A DNA stretch of 64,000 nt from Lichenostomus cassidix. Its lineage: Eukaryota; Chordata; Aves; Passeriformes; Meliphagidae. The stretch spans positions 44,959,797-45,023,796 of the forward strand of contig CM039184.1 of the NCBI GenBank assembly GCA_008360975.2, in the 5' to 3' direction. This document shows positions 26,801 to 41,800 of the stretch, in pieces. The notes under the pieces are model-generated. The model was not told where the DNA came from. It saw only the letters and a program-made list of their open reading frames with translations, and made no database searches. The stretch's first letter is position 1. The number at the start of each line of letters is the position of its first letter. A program made the position numbers and the translations under genes.

Positions 26801-29800
26801 GAGGCTCTTTCCTGCTTTTTAATTAGAGATTCATTAATGAGGAACATTTTTTTTTTTTTTTTACTGTACCTAGAGCAGCTGGGAGATAATGAAGAAGAGA
26901 AACAGCAGGAAAGCAGTAGGAGTGAAAGGAAAGGCTGGCAAGGTCATTTGAAATCAGAGGCCAGTGGAATAAGATGTATTAAAGGATATTAAAGCTTGGG
27001 AAAGAGCAATAAGAAAGATGAAAACTAACATGTATGTCTGGAGACTGTCAGGGAGAAAGGGGAAGAAAAAGGGCAGAAACTGACTGTGCAGCACATCCTT
27101 TCCTCCGGGGGAAGATTGTTCTGCACCACAAACTTGGCTTCCTGTGTGACACCGTTTGAAATAGCACATGTCACTTCATATGAAGACATCTGTGTAAATA
27201 GATCTGCCCTCCCCACTTCCAGCTCAGAATAAACCATCTTTCTGCTGCTGATTTACACGTCTCTCTTCCAGGTAAATGGCATGGACATCAAAAATGTGCC
27301 TCACAACTATGCCCTGTCAATCCTGAAGCAGCCCTGCCACGTGCTCCGACTGACGGTGCTCCGAGAGCAGAGGTACCGGTGCCGAAACAGCGGACTTTCC
27401 TTTGATGCTCACTGCAATAGGGATGACAGCTTCCATGTTGTGCTAAACAAGAGCAGTCCAGATGAGCAGCTGGGAATAAAGCTGGTCCGCAAGGCTGACG
27501 AGCCAGGGGTATTTATTTTCAACTTGCTGGAAGGTGGCATGGCTGCCCGCGATGGACAGCTGCAGGAGAACGACCGGGTGCTGGCCATCAATGGGCACGA
27601 CCATCGCTACGGCAGCCCAGAGAGCGCAGCCCAGCTGATACAGGTTTGTCATCACCGTTTTGATCACAGGGTTGGGCTGTGCAAAAACCGAGCAGTGTTT
27701 GTTCACCATCCATTGCAAAGCAGGGGCCAAACACTGTGTTTATTTGGAAGAGGGAAGGAGTCAAGGTTGGATGGGAATTTACTTCTCTAAAAGCTGCTTG
27801 GATTCACTGTGGGTACAAGTGTGAACACGGGCATGACTCTCAAAAAGAGAGCCTGCTACCATCAGGTTTTGGAATGTATAGATCAATGTAAACATCTGTA
27901 TACTCCGAGTGTCACCAAAGAAGGATGCTAGCTGCCAAAAGGCATGCCAGCCTGGACCCTGGGAGCACTGGTTCCAGCAGGATCCTTACTCTTGTAGCTT
28001 CTTCCTCTTGTAGTCCTTCCTCAGAAGGACTCCCAGTGCTCTCTGGTTCATCTCTGGAGTAAACCAGAGTAGCCTAAGGCAGTGGATGGCATGGTTCAGG
28101 ATGAACGTCATCCACCCAGACTCAGTGATTTCCCATGTATCTGCTTTACAACTGAAGGTAGTCCACACCTTATAGATATTTATTACCTAAATTCAATACA
28201 TGGTAATCCAGATGTATGGGGAAAATGGATCTGTAGCTATAGTTTTTATAAATCTCTGTTTAGACTCTTGTGGAGTACTAAATGAGTGCTTCTGCAATGC
28301 ACTAACCAGTCTTAACACAAAACTGTCAAACAAAAAAACTCTTGTGCCATTCTCAGCTACAAAATTGGTCAACTTCTGCCTCATTTCCCCTCCGGAACCA
28401 TTTTAATTTGTTCTCTTTGTTTACAGACTATGTTTTTAGAAAACTTCAACATAAAAATCAAAGCCAAGAATCTCTTCTTGCTTTTATCTCATATTTGTAG
28501 CTGTTATTATATTTATGCAATTTTAAATTTCATTTGGACGCATGAAGAGTGTTTACATATCGAAGAATTTCTGGGCTTCAGTAATAAGATGTCAAATCAG
28601 GCCAGCTGCTTCCCCTTTCTGACAGGTATAATCATGGTCATATAAGTCAGACTGAAACAAACAGTCAAATCCATGCATTTTGTGGAAGGGGTTTCTCTGT
28701 TAGCATGGATTCACAGTTGGTTGTAGCCAACTTTTATTGTGATGTTTATGGCATAGGTGAAGAAAATGTCATTCCCTTACATAATGCCATTTGTTGAAAT
28801 TCTGGTCCAGCATCTTTCTGGATTACCTTATTTAGCTCACTAACTGGGAACAGAAGGCAGAAAGGGGAGGGTTTAAATTCTCTGAAGGCAACAAGTCTGG
28901 AATGAAAAGCTTTCTAAAAAAATAGTATTCTTGGAATAGTTCTTTATGGCTATAAAACAAGGCATCAGTGCTTCATAAGCAAAAAACACATGCAGCCTAG
29001 GGGTGAAATGGAAAAAATTACTAATGAGGCTAGTCAAATACAAGTGTTTAAAACTGCAACTAAAACCCTTATTGGCCTCCAAAGAGTGGATGTTTCTTAT
29101 AATAATGCTTGAAATGCATACCACTCCCTGGGAATTTAAACAACAAGCCCATCAAAGGGGAGACTCAGGTTTCCAAACAGCCAGGATTACTCTGCATTGA
29201 TGTGAGCTCCATGAATCACATTTGTCTAATGCAAAATTCCCAGAACCTGTGTCTTTTCTGTTACGTTTTTTCATCAATTATCATTTGCCTTTCCTGTTTC
29301 TATGTTATGCCAGAGAAAACCGTTTTACTGAAGCCACAAATGTTTTGCATTTGCTTCTTTCATGAAGGGATATTTCACTGTGTCCTCTGATTTCTCAATA
29401 GCATCGTGCCTGTTGAGACCTCAGTGTGTCACTTGAAGTGCTTTGAGGTCTTCTAATTTATGGTGGTGGAAGCTACAAATACGCCATCAGTTTCTTTAAA
29501 AACAGAACTAACATTTACTAACAGGTGCAGTGGCTTGTTAAACCAAGCACAGCTGGAAGACTGTTGGATTTCTGTGGAATCTGATTATTTTTGACTTTTA
29601 AATCATGAATAATTGAGACAAATCTAATTCTTGAGGCCTATGGGAATTATACACTAGCATATGTGAAGCAGTTGTTAAATAGTAGGTTAGATGTCTGGCT
29701 GTTTATAGGCTCTAAACTCTGTCACAAGAACTGAAATAAAGAAAACATGTAAGAGCTAATAAGGAACGTGCACACATCGTAACACTTGGGAGTTTGCTGC

Positions 29801-32800
29801 CTCCTATTTGTCACGTCATCTTTAGCCATGGCCTTGTGTCAGAAGTGGCACTTTGAATCTAAATAATGAGACATTCCACATCTGTTTTCCATGAGAGTGA
29901 CAAGAAAAGGAGCAAGGTAACAGATCAGGGCTGCTCATGTGAGCACATCAAGCCAAGCTACATGGGATGAATCAGACTTTACTGACCCCAGATGTTCACC
30001 CTCCTCTTCAGCACCTTCCCTCGCCAAAGTTCATAGCGGCTGCTAGGGACAGATGAGCCCCTCTTCTTCCCAACAGAAGCAGGTTGTGATGTGGAGCATA
30101 TCTATGCTCCAGCATCCCTGCGAGAGATGGGACAGCTTCTGCCAAAAGCGGCACTGCTGCCTCTTTCTAAGAGGGAATTACCTACTGTATGCTCAGAAGT
30201 TGCCACCACATCTCTGCCTTCCTGCTTGATTTGGCTGTAACAGATTTTAATTCTAGTAGATTGTTTCAGATATTACTTGCACTCAGTATCAAAGATAACC
30301 TCCTTTCTTTAATTTTCACTTCAGCATAAAATAAAGAGAAAGAATTGTGTGAAAAGCAATTGGTAAGAGGGAGAGATCAGAATGAATCAACAATGAATAT
30401 TCTGATCAGTAGAAACATTAATGGGTTTTATATGCATGTAAATACAAAAGCTGTTCTTGTTGTTTGGATAACTTTCTAAATCACTCTGAGTTCTGAGAAA
30501 CTACTCAGTTTGACTGGCCTGTAGACAAATGTGACATTGCAATAGAGACTCTTGTTGAACTTTTGCTAGTTGTTCTATGAGAATTAATCATGTTTACAAC
30601 CTTTCTCTAAATAACCAGCTTTGAGGCTTACCATGTGGCAGCAGATGAATTTTAAAAAGAAGCTGTGTTAAGTTGAAATTATTCATTTTAGAGAAAATTG
30701 TATTTTCATGGGGCCACATGTCCTTGGGAGGTTTAATCTTGTATTGTTCTGTTCCACCTCAGTCACATTATAAACTAGAGACCAGGGTGGTTTCCTTTCT
30801 CCCAATGTACAGAATTCTGCTTGTGGGTACCAGTTGAGTTCAGAGTCCATGAATTAATACTCCATAGAACCAGATCTGTTAAAAATGTCTTGAAAGTTAT
30901 TCTGAAATATGTGTGTATGCACCGAAGGATATATTATGAAGCTGTGCAGATTTGAGTTTCTAGTAAAAAAAATGGCATCTCCCAAGATACTGGGAAAGCA
31001 ACAAACAAGTGCACATTTTTTTACTTCATTGAAAAGAGCACGGCTTGAACATATATATTTCAGGCTTCAAGTTGGAGCTTTAGGAGAGGTGGGTGGCTTA
31101 TTCTTAACCAAAATGACATTTTTCCAAAGTTTTTTTTAAACTCAGCTACTGCTAGTGAATTCAGTTCCAGAAAGGGCAAACCAAGCTATAAAAACAAATA
31201 TCCCAGAAGCTTCCTCTGGCTTCTGTTAATTGTCTGTGGGAGATTTGATTTCAACAGTGCAACTGGATCTGGATTTGGTTTTCAGCTGCTTGTTTAACGC
31301 CAGCTTTCCTTGGAGCTTCTCCCCAGTGAGTAGGGTATGTCACCATGCCAGCAATCGAGCCAGGAGGTCTGATGCCCCCGGGGCTGCAGTACCAACAAGC
31401 ATTGCAACTACAGCCCTGGGGGCATCAGGCCTCTAGATGTGTTTGTGGGGGGCTTCACACTGGATACTGAGCAGTTCCTTGGGTATGACCTGAGAACAAG
31501 CAGGCAAGACTCCTTCTGCACACTGCTCCTTAAGAACTCCTCCTGCCTGGCACAACACTAAGGTCTTTAGCCTAGAGAGAAGGGGATTAGAGGATTCATT
31601 TCTACATCTTCTGAGTATAGCATTGAGGTTATTTCTTCACTGTTCTTCATTTCAGTTCAGTATGTTGGTTTGGCCTTGTGGCAGACATTTATGATTTATC
31701 TGTTAACACCTCACTCCCCCTCAGCTTGATCTTTGTAGCACTGTTGTCTTGAACAGATTCATATAAGCCTCACTGAGGAGCAAATGAAGCCATTTACTTG
31801 CAGGGAAACAGAATTCAATAAGACAGAAAAAAAACACCTGTACGCAGAATTAACACTAATATCAGGCACAGACAGAGCACCTTAAAAATAACAAACAAGC
31901 ATTTACTCAGTAGAAGCATTGCACATCTCTCAGGTACACAAGTATTTTTGACTGCATTGTGCAAAAAGGCCTAGAAGTGCTTTGAGCTTGGGTTAATTGC
32001 TTTTGAAGCTACTCTTCCTAGAGTGAGAGTTTGAGCTACTTACCATCCTAAACTCCATTGCTCTGAGTGCTTGCTTATGACCACCCTCTTTCTCCATGCT
32101 CTGCTGCAGTAGGATTTTATTTCTCAGAATGAAATCCCTTTTCTCCCTTTCTTTAAGCTTCCTTACGCTTGTCATGCTCATTGCATGCAGGTGGATTTAA
32201 TTACATTGTTTATTCCCCACTTTCACCAGACAAGACCTAAGCACACATGTTTCAGGATTAATTGTATCTTTTTCAGGTTTCCCATCCATTGGCCAGTAAC
32301 AGCTCTGGTTGTCTGTCTGTGTCTCTACCATGGCAGGCAAATCACTGCTTTGCAGTTGTATACACAGGTGTAGGTGAAAGCTGATCAGCACTCACTGTGA
32401 TGGATCACTGCTTCCAGCCAAATTTGGGGCATGTAGAAAGTATTTTTGGGGTTAACACCAAATTTTCAAGAGAAGTATTAAGTAGCTGGCAGCAAACTTT
32501 TATGAACTTTATTGACCTGAACTGATGCTACTGCTTTATGTCATTGCAACCACAGTAATGGGAAATCCAGGCAACGTTTAAGTGTTACCCACATTTCGCA
32601 AACACTCTGGGGCAGAGCTGCAGGGGTTTGCTGCACTGGGGCAGTGGGATTCACGCTGTACCTCCTCCCACCCACAGGCCAGCGAGAAGCAGGTTCACTT
32701 CATCGTGTCGCGGCAGACCAGGCAGCAGACCCCTGACCTCCTGCAGGAGACGGGCTGGAGTTACAGTGCTGGCAGCTCCCTGCCTTGTCCCGCCGAGAGA

Positions 32801-35800
32801 AACAACCCCGGCAAGGTGAGGGCAATTGAGTGGGTTCTGTGCCATCCATGGGATGGGGGAATGGGAGGGCAGCTGGTGTTTTCCAGGGTGTTATCTCTGG
32901 TTTCTGTCACCAGGAAAAGCATGTCACTGGGCAATGGAAACACAAAAGCTGTGCTGCTCACTATTTATCCAGTGGTTCTGCCCTGACTCTGCCTGGGGTG
33001 GGGAGGGAAAGAGAAGGCAGTGGGCAGTGGTGGGGCAGATGGGCAGATGCTTACATGCACACAGCATCCTGGCCATGGCCACAGATCTGACCAGCAGTGT
33101 GAGCCAGCAGAGGACAATGCACTCCAACAAAAACAAAAGGTTTATCTAAAATTTCTCCCTCTGTAGCAAAGTCTTCAGACAAAAAACTTTCATATACTGG
33201 CCTGAAAGATTCCCATAAGCAACTTGGAAATTTTGGTAATTACTGGGCTGCTCCTTATTTATTAAGATTCCCATGCCCTGACCCTGCTGGCAGTTTGGCA
33301 GAAAACGGCAGCTCTGGTCTCGCTGGCTGCTGTGAGCATGAGGACTGCTTGGAGCTTTGGACCCAAAGTATGTTGGTTCTGCTCTCACAGCACCCTGAAC
33401 TTGCGTGATGTGAGGTCTGCAAGGGCTGGCACTGTGCAACACAGCTGACCCAAGCCAGGGACAGGGCACCCATCTCACTCACATAAAGCTGTGGTTAGCA
33501 AACTGTCCCCCAGCTCCCCCTGTTCACCTGGTCACAGCATGTGTGTAGTGCATTTAGACCTGCAGTATGCTCTTTGCATGAGGCAGAGAGATGCTGGTGC
33601 TCAGACATATGAAGTCTTAAAATAGGAACCAATGCAACTAGTTTTCTGAGTTTATTTAGTGTTATTCTTTGCACTTTAGACACAGCAAGGCCTGTCCTTG
33701 AACTAAATTTATTTCACTAAATTTGAAGTCATATCCTGGCTAATTTACATTTATGACCCTCAGTGTCACCAGTTAGGCAAACCCATGGAAGCTTGACCCT
33801 GGCCACCAGTGCCAGGGGTGCACAGGGGAGGTGTACAGACAGGGCATAAATTCATCCTGCTTGATGGATAGCCACTTGTGTCCTTAAAGGGACCTCTGGA
33901 CCAAATATCAGGTGCACAGCTGTTAGCCAGAAGACAAGTCTAGCTCTGGATTTTACAAATATTAAAATATACCCATTTTTGCAGGTCTTTTAAAACTACA
34001 TTATTCAGTGGTTATATGTGTTAAAAGATACTAGTATATATTTACCTATTTTTAGTTTTCCTTTTCCACAAAGTTGCAAACACAGCTCCTGTTAAGTGGG
34101 AACAGATTAGCAGGAGTTAAAGCAGAAAGCAGAGTCAATGTTCAGTAGCTACTACCAAGTAGCAAGTAGTGCCCAGCTAATCATGCATCTACAAGGCATT
34201 ACTTTTAAATGAAGGAATGATTTCCTTAGGAAGATACGTGTAGGACAGCAATTAGCTTTTATTGTTACTCTATGCTTCCTAGGGAAGCTCCAAGCACCTG
34301 CTAGTTCTATCATGTTGATTTGATTAATTGATACCACATGGGATTATTTGAGAACATGACTTGTCTCCTTCCTGCCTGAGATCCTCATTTTCTTTTCCTG
34401 TACCAAGAGGTATTAGATGGGAGTTCTTGTTAAGTCAAACATTATTTTGGGTAGCTGTGAAATTGAAGGCACAGTGTTGGCTTTGTAGCAGTCCTTGAAA
34501 GACTAATGACTAAGTGCTGTAAAGACTAATGAATCATCTCTTTTTGGATAGACCACAGCTTTTAGGGGGGTTTACAGTTTGCCACAAGAGATGAGTATTA
34601 CATAAGCACATGAGTGGGTGTACTGCTGTGAGCTTCTGTCCATTGCCACCATTTGGGCACTTTCCGGGAAAGATCACAGCCGAATTAAGAAAATCTTGAG
34701 CTGTTCCTAACTCCCTTTAGCTTTGTGTGTACATAGTGGATGGCTTCTGTCAGAGGAAATGCTCTGGCAATAGCTCAGCAGATCAGTACAGCCAGTAGAC
34801 GCAGTGAGCTTCAGGAACTGTGGACTTTTGGTCTGATACAAACATTACTGGAGTGTTAGTTGCCCTTTTATGGGGCATGACTGTGTCCATTTAAATTTTT
34901 CATGCTATTTTGTTGAAGGTTTAACTGAATAAATTTGCAGTTCAAGATCTTTAAGCTGGCTTTGGAAGACTTAAAAAACGTTATTTATTTTAAATAGACA
35001 TTAGTGCAGGAATAATGCTTGCAAGCCTAGGGCCTGTACAGCGTCCTAATGCAGCACAGGCTCCTGCCCAAAACCAGGGTAATGCTTGTTGGCTGGACCT
35101 CACTGTCAGGGGAGCTTCCTACGTGTGTGTGGTTTGATGAGTCTGCTACCTACTGCCATCAGTGGGATTGCTTTATTATGTGTGGTTAATAGAGGATTGC
35201 TAGCTGCCTTGAAGTCTGGTTAATTTTAAGGTGTTGTTTGTCCCCTGAGCTTACTGTAGGAGGTGGTATTAGAAGGTCAGGAATGCTCTCTTTGAAGGAG
35301 ACTGCTCTCACTGTAGAGCACGTACGCAAACATGGGCTAAAATCTGCTCTTAACCCTTGGCTGTATTCAGCATCGAGAATAAACTTTAGCTTCTAGCAGC
35401 CATCTGGCTTCAGTGGTAGCTCAGGACCACTTTGGGCCAAGCTGTTGGCCTCAAGACAGCCAACCTCCCTCTGTATGGTGTGAGGAGGCAGCCCAGTGGT
35501 GACCAGCCTTGTGGCCCACGAGGCTCTGGATAAGAGGAGGATGATCTCTTCTGACCATGCCCTTCTCTGGTGGCAGTGATGCCAGGTGTATGGTGTGCCA
35601 AGAGGTTGGTCCTGCACAGGGTCTCGTGGCTCTGTTTTCCTCTGTACAGAGACTGGGGAATCACAGCCCAAACTATTCTGGCTGCTGCCAGGAATCAGAA
35701 AAGAGGAGATGTCAGAAACACTTTCTTGTGCAGCTGAGGTTGCAAAGCCAGGCTGTAACGCATAAACAGGCCAAATTCAATTCCTTTGAAGTCAGTGGGA

Positions 35801-38800
35801 GCTTTGCCATTAATTAAATAACACTTGTTTTTAATTGTAACTGTTTTCTTACTTCTTTCAAATGAGTGGTACTTAAAGCAAAGAAAATGTTCCTGGAGCA
35901 GACAATGTTTCCTGACCATATGAGCAGGTTAACCTTCAGGTGAAGTACATTTTCCAAACAGATACAGCCACGGTTTTTGCCTGCAAGACACGTGTCATGG
36001 CTTTGATGTTGTGATAATCTGCTGTAAATATTTATTTTCCAGTAAATATACAGAAAAAGAAAAAAAAATAAAAAGAGGAGGAGATGAACTGTTATGTTTT
36101 TCTTCCCCTGCCCTTGAAGGTCACTTCAAAATGACAGAGAAGGGCAATTGTTTAGAAGAGAATGCACTGAAATGCAGTCACTGATAAACACTGCCTTTTA
36201 ACTGGTTTACTTGCTATCAATTATACCTCCAAGCGAGCTCTACGTGTGTTTATAAAAAAGGCTTTACTTCCCTTTCATCACTGCCTGTGTCTCAGTCAAG
36301 TCACCCCAAATCCTTTCTGTCTGCAGCCATGTAAAAAACAGCATGGGAAAGAGTAGCTTCAAAGGAAAATTGGTCCATTATGGTTGAGCATACAAGTACT
36401 GGTACTTTTAAAATTCTTCATTGAAATAAAGTAGGAAAATTTTTTCCCAAATACTACTTTGAAATCTTTATCTCTGTGCTGATTCCTCAAAAAAAAAAAA
36501 ATTATAAACCAGCTAATGCTCTAGTGTTTTTGTTGTCTGAGACATGATGTATGCTGCATAAGTAACAGGACTGCTCTGTCACTCAGAGCCATGAATAGAA
36601 TCCCAATTTCATGTTTTGTTACAAAATTTCAGACTGCAATTTTGTGAAAATTAGTAGTGCCCCTATCCCACATGTTTCAGGAAGTGGCCTTTTCCCAATA
36701 GAAAGCCATTCCTTGCCAAGGGAAAAAGGACATTTTGGGAAAAAAAACATGGATGAAACATTAACTTTAATTTGCATAAAGGTAGAACTACTGTGTTTAA
36801 AATATTTATACTGTAAAGACAAAGGTGAAAGGTTAAAATTATCTGGACCAGAACATTTTCTGAAGGTTTTAAAAACTTCAGAAATTTTTAGGTTTGTTTG
36901 CATGCCCTAAGCCAAATTACTCTGACATAAAGCCTGTGTTCTGCACAGACCAGGTCTAAGATGCCCAAACAACTGTGTTTGTTTGGTTTTTCTCCCAAAG
37001 ACTGAGAGAATTCCTCTTTCCACTAAGCTCTTTGCTTTTTCTCTACTGGAACTATGTGGCAGCCACTGTTCATCAGCTCAAGCACATAGAAGTCCTTTGC
37101 TAAGCTTCTAGAAGGTCCTGTGTTTTGTGGTTAATGTTGCATTACAGAAATCTTGACGTGGAGTTAGTTCCACCAATCACACCTTTAAAAAAAACCACAA
37201 ACCAAAGACATGGTCTGCCCTACTCCTATAAAAAAATTCTTGCTGTAATCTTCCTTTGTCCATCATTGTCACTTAGGGAGACATTGTGGACTCATCTGCT
37301 CCACTTTCTGTGTCACTGGCCCAGGAATCAAGGTGAAATGTCTTTGTGAGAAGTCAGATTTCTAAGAAGAGATTAATGTGGCTTTAGATGAGTTTTACAG
37401 ATTATTTTTGTGTATAATGAATGTGAGGTCACATTTGTGAATGAGAAGTGGTTTTTTAATATACATTTGAAATGTATTTAGAAGCATGCTATTATATGTA
37501 ACCCTGGAATGGATGATGCTGTTCCTGCAAGAAGGGCTGGGATTGTCGGGAATTAATGACAGGAGCACTGCTTATGAATTACTTAAGGAAAGCAAAGCAC
37601 TTGACATTTAAATCCAGATTTTATTTGCCTTTCAAACTCTTCTGTAAGAGCTGAAGACATGGTAAACATGACAATCAGCTCACAGGTTTTGCTGGAGCTT
37701 GCATTGCAGTGGTTCTCCATCCTGAGGGTACCTGTGGGTTTGTCTCACCCTCACTTATGCACTAGTTATTGCATGACCAGCTGTGTGTATTTAACTTTTC
37801 CTATTCAGGGGCAGAAATACAGGGATGACTGTACCAAAGTGTCCCTTCAAGCACAAGCATTAAGAGCATCCTGAAAACTGCTGGCTCTTCACTGTAAATG
37901 TCCTTCTCTTTTCCTGGACAAAAACACTTATTCTTCAAGTGTGTTTCCTCCCATAACTTATATAGAAACACAGATATCTGGAAGACCAAATGAAGTATGT
38001 CTTCTAATATGTCCCCAATGGCTTCATTCCTTAAACCCAAAAGGACTACTTCTCACTAGCTGTACAAATGATGCTCAGACTGCAAACAGCAATATAAGAA
38101 GAACAACCTGATAGTCAAAGATATGAGATCCACTAGTGATTAATACCAAGAACTTTCTTTTCTTTTTTAATAAAATTCCTTATTTACATTTCAAAGACCT
38201 GGTTCTATTAGCTTTATCACTGACACAGCTCTGGTTTCGGTGGGAGCAGTGCCTGATTTTACTATTAAAGCACAGTTACCTTTGTGGTATCTCTGACTGC
38301 AGATGCCTAAGCCCCAGAGGGAGCCATCAGGCCAAATGTGGCAAGTGGCTGGAAAGTGCCTTGGTATTCCCTCCACGAGTATTTGTTTTGATAGAAAATG
38401 CCAAAGCTGTCGGGGAGGTCGCTATGCTCCCAACAAACTCTGTTTGTTGTTGCTGTTCTCTCCATCACAGAGCACCCTCCACACTGTCACCTGTCATGAG
38501 AAGGTGGTGGCTGTCCGGAAGGATCACACAGAGTCGCTGGGGATGACTGTGGCAGGCGGAGCATCTAACCGGGAATGGGATTTGCCTATCTATGTGATAA
38601 GTGTGGAACCCGGAGGAGTTATCAGCAGAGACAGCAGGATAAAAACAGGTAAAAAAGATGGATTTTGAAAGCCTGCTTTAAATCAAGGGCTTCTTTTGAA
38701 AACTGAGGGATAGTGAAAGAGCTTCACACTCTGACATCTTCAGCAATCCTATAGATTTTCGGATGTGTCAGATTAGACAGTCTCAAGTCAGCTACCAGAA

Positions 38801-41800
38801 AAGGCATAATATGCAGCAGTAATCATCTCTGTGAAGTAGGAGGCAGGAATATTATGGTAGGAAAATTAGCTTGCACCACCATCTCCTAATGTCTGATACA
38901 TTAATTGTGCAACCTTCATGTGTTTTTAAAGTAGTTTTTATGCTTATTTAAAATTGCATTCATGAATTTGAATGAAATATACAGGACCAGAATTCCCATC
39001 TGTATTAGTTTGGAAACAAGCCAGTGGGAGATTGCAAGTCAGAATTATAATTTAATAGGAAAATTAAAAAAAATAAATGCAATAATACAAGAAAAAACAC
39101 TGACAGAGTCAGATATAACCTGACACCCTGTTAGTCAGGGTGGTGGTGGCAGTCCAAGGGAAGTAGTTAGGTTGAAGCAGTGATCCTGTGAAGGTCTGGT
39201 TTCCTCCTGAAGGTCCAGTGGTAGCCCTTTTCCTCTGGGAATCCAGTCAACAGGGCTGACTTGTGCAGTTCAAAGCCCAAGTTATATCCAGGTGGGAATG
39301 CTTGGCTCCTCCCTCCTGGGCAGAGCATCTCACAATAGGATGAGGTAATTCCATGAGTTATGCAGTTGGTTCTTGATAGCCCATTGTCTGTTATCAGGGG
39401 TGAGTCACAGCAGGAGATAACAACCAGTGCCCCACCTGCTTTAACAGCTTGTGGAGGTGGTAATAGAATAAATGCATCTATATTGCAACCTAGGACACCA
39501 TAGTATATGAAGCCACATTAGTGCCCTTTGGCTCAACATCATGTCTGGAAACACTGGCTTCCTGACTCCATTTGGCTCCTGATGTAACAGAGTGATAAAG
39601 CTAATAGTTTCTTTGCTTCTGGGTGAATAAGCCTTTAGAGCAAGATGAAGAACATATTTTATCAGTTGGTTTTGTGTGGGTAGGTGGACAGCAGAAGAAA
39701 GAATAAACACTTAGGTTTCAGGATGTTACATCTTCCAGAGGCAAATCCCTCAGCAGCCTAAATGCAGCAGTGACACACCTCACCTGCCCTTCATCCCCTG
39801 TGTTCTCCTTCAGTCCAGTCATTGCCTGGAAGCTAGAGGGAAATCCTGAGTTTGAGGGAAGTGAAGACACCCAAAAATAGGGCAGATTAGCTGCAACCCA
39901 GCCAGGCCCCACAAGCCTGGGTCTCAGCACCTAGAATTGGCACACATGGGAATCTCCCCTTTGTGTCTGCTCAACAAAATCCATGTGAGAACATGACAAC
40001 AGGAGCAAAACAGCAGGTTTCCCCTTTCCTCCTGCTGGGAAATGACTGCCTCTCAGTGGGATACACTTTCCAAAAAATATTCATCATGAGGCAGCATGGA
40101 AAATTCAGCCTAGTTAATTTGATAAAATTAGAAACAAATGAATATGCAAAGTTATAACAGCGCCATAGGCCTCTGATTTAGAGCAGCTCCTAGTCTGTTG
40201 CCCTTGTCATTGGGGGCAGACCACAAGCAGAGGTTAATGCTCATATTGCAGTGCCTGGGCTGCCAATGATGCATCTCTACATGAAGAAGCACCCAGACCA
40301 AGCACAGAGGGCACCCAGGAAAGTCCTGGAGGGGGAGCCTGCTGTGGAGGGTAGCAGAGCATTTGGCACTGTGGCTGCTTGCATGACATTAGTGATGTCT
40401 TTATTGTTCTCCCTGTAATGATTGAGGTCATCTTTGCATTTTTCTCTGAAGCTGCTGTGCCTACATTATAAATAAGGCATACAGAAAGATGGTTTGGCTT
40501 GGGGCCATTCAAACAGGCATTAATATGAAAATAATAACACATTATTCCACAAAGTAAACTAGGAAGAGCCAGTTGGAATGCAGTCCTCAGCTTAGGGAGA
40601 GCTGGGAGAAAAACATCTTTGAGCTGTCAGGTTTCCAGCTCAGGCTGAGTACAAAAGTTGTTAGCTGGAAGTGGACTCTAGAGACCTGGACCAGTACTAG
40701 GCACCCATACCAAAGCTTCTAGGTACAGCAGGAGCCCATCTGTTTGTTCAGCTCCAGATGCAGGACATGATGTGGAAAGAAACCAGGACCAAATCCTCTG
40801 TCCAGCCATGCAATGGTTCTGTGTACAGGAATCTAGACCTTTCCCTCATGTCTGTGGCATGTTTACTAGCATATGCTTCATATCCATGTTAAACGATAGG
40901 ATTAACAACGCCTCATCAGACAGCCAGTTCTTGACCATGGCTTTGACTTGCTTGTTTGTGGAGGTAGGGAGAGGATCCTGGAAGCACTTGCAGGGTTTTT
41001 ATCATCCTTTTTTTGGTCTCAGGTGACATCCTCCTGAATGTGAACGGCATTGATCTGACAGGAGTCAGCCGCAGTGAGGCTGTTGCCCTGCTGAAGAACA
41101 CCAACTCCTCAGTGGTACTCAAAGCCCTGGAGATGAGAGCATGTGAAGCCCAGGAGGAACGGGGTCACCTGCCACCCCCTGAGGACACACAGGCCACCTC
41201 TGAGAGCAGCGAGTGGTCACCGTCCTGGGTTATGTGGCTGGGGCTGCCACGGTAAGTCCACAGATTGCAACCTCTTGCTGAGGGGGAGTGGGAGGAAAGA
41301 TTTGTGTTTTCTGGCAATTCTTTCTTTTGGCTTGATTCATTGCACTGACATCTTTATTAAAACCAGGTTCTGTCACTGACTTGACTCTAAATACCTCCCT
41401 TTTCTAAATGGGTACGTGTACATGGTAAAATAGACACACAGTTCCCCTAGCAAGGGAGCATAGGATCCTGAATTGTTTCAATCTTGAAAACCTATCTGAC
41501 ACTTGGGGAGTGAAAGGAAAATCTTGCAGTGATACAGGAACTTGCTGAACTGGAGTCTAGGCTCGACCACCCTGCAGAAGGCAGAGATACCCCTCCTGCA
41601 ACACTCAAGCTGCACAGCTCTTCTCCTTAGCCAAATCCAGCTGAATTGTTTGACTTTACCCAGATGTTACAAAGTTCCTGCAGTTGGCCAGTATCTCCAA
41701 ATCACCTCTTTTAACCTCACCCCCGACTGAAAGAAGTCCATTTGTCATACACAGGAAGCAGCTGTGTTGTCATTTCAGTAAGGATAATAACAGCCACATC

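Noticed and set aside
28012..28066. Small palindromes (agtccttcctcagaaggact and ctctggtt...aaccagag)
   Set aside because: Stems are only 8 bp, common by chance in an intron of this length, and the two do not form one larger structure.
35395..35720. GC-rich patch open in several frames, considered as an extra LNX1 exon
   Set aside because: It lies between PDZ2 and PDZ3 exons that already join in phase. No similarity to LNX linkers and no convincing acceptor-donor pair bound it.
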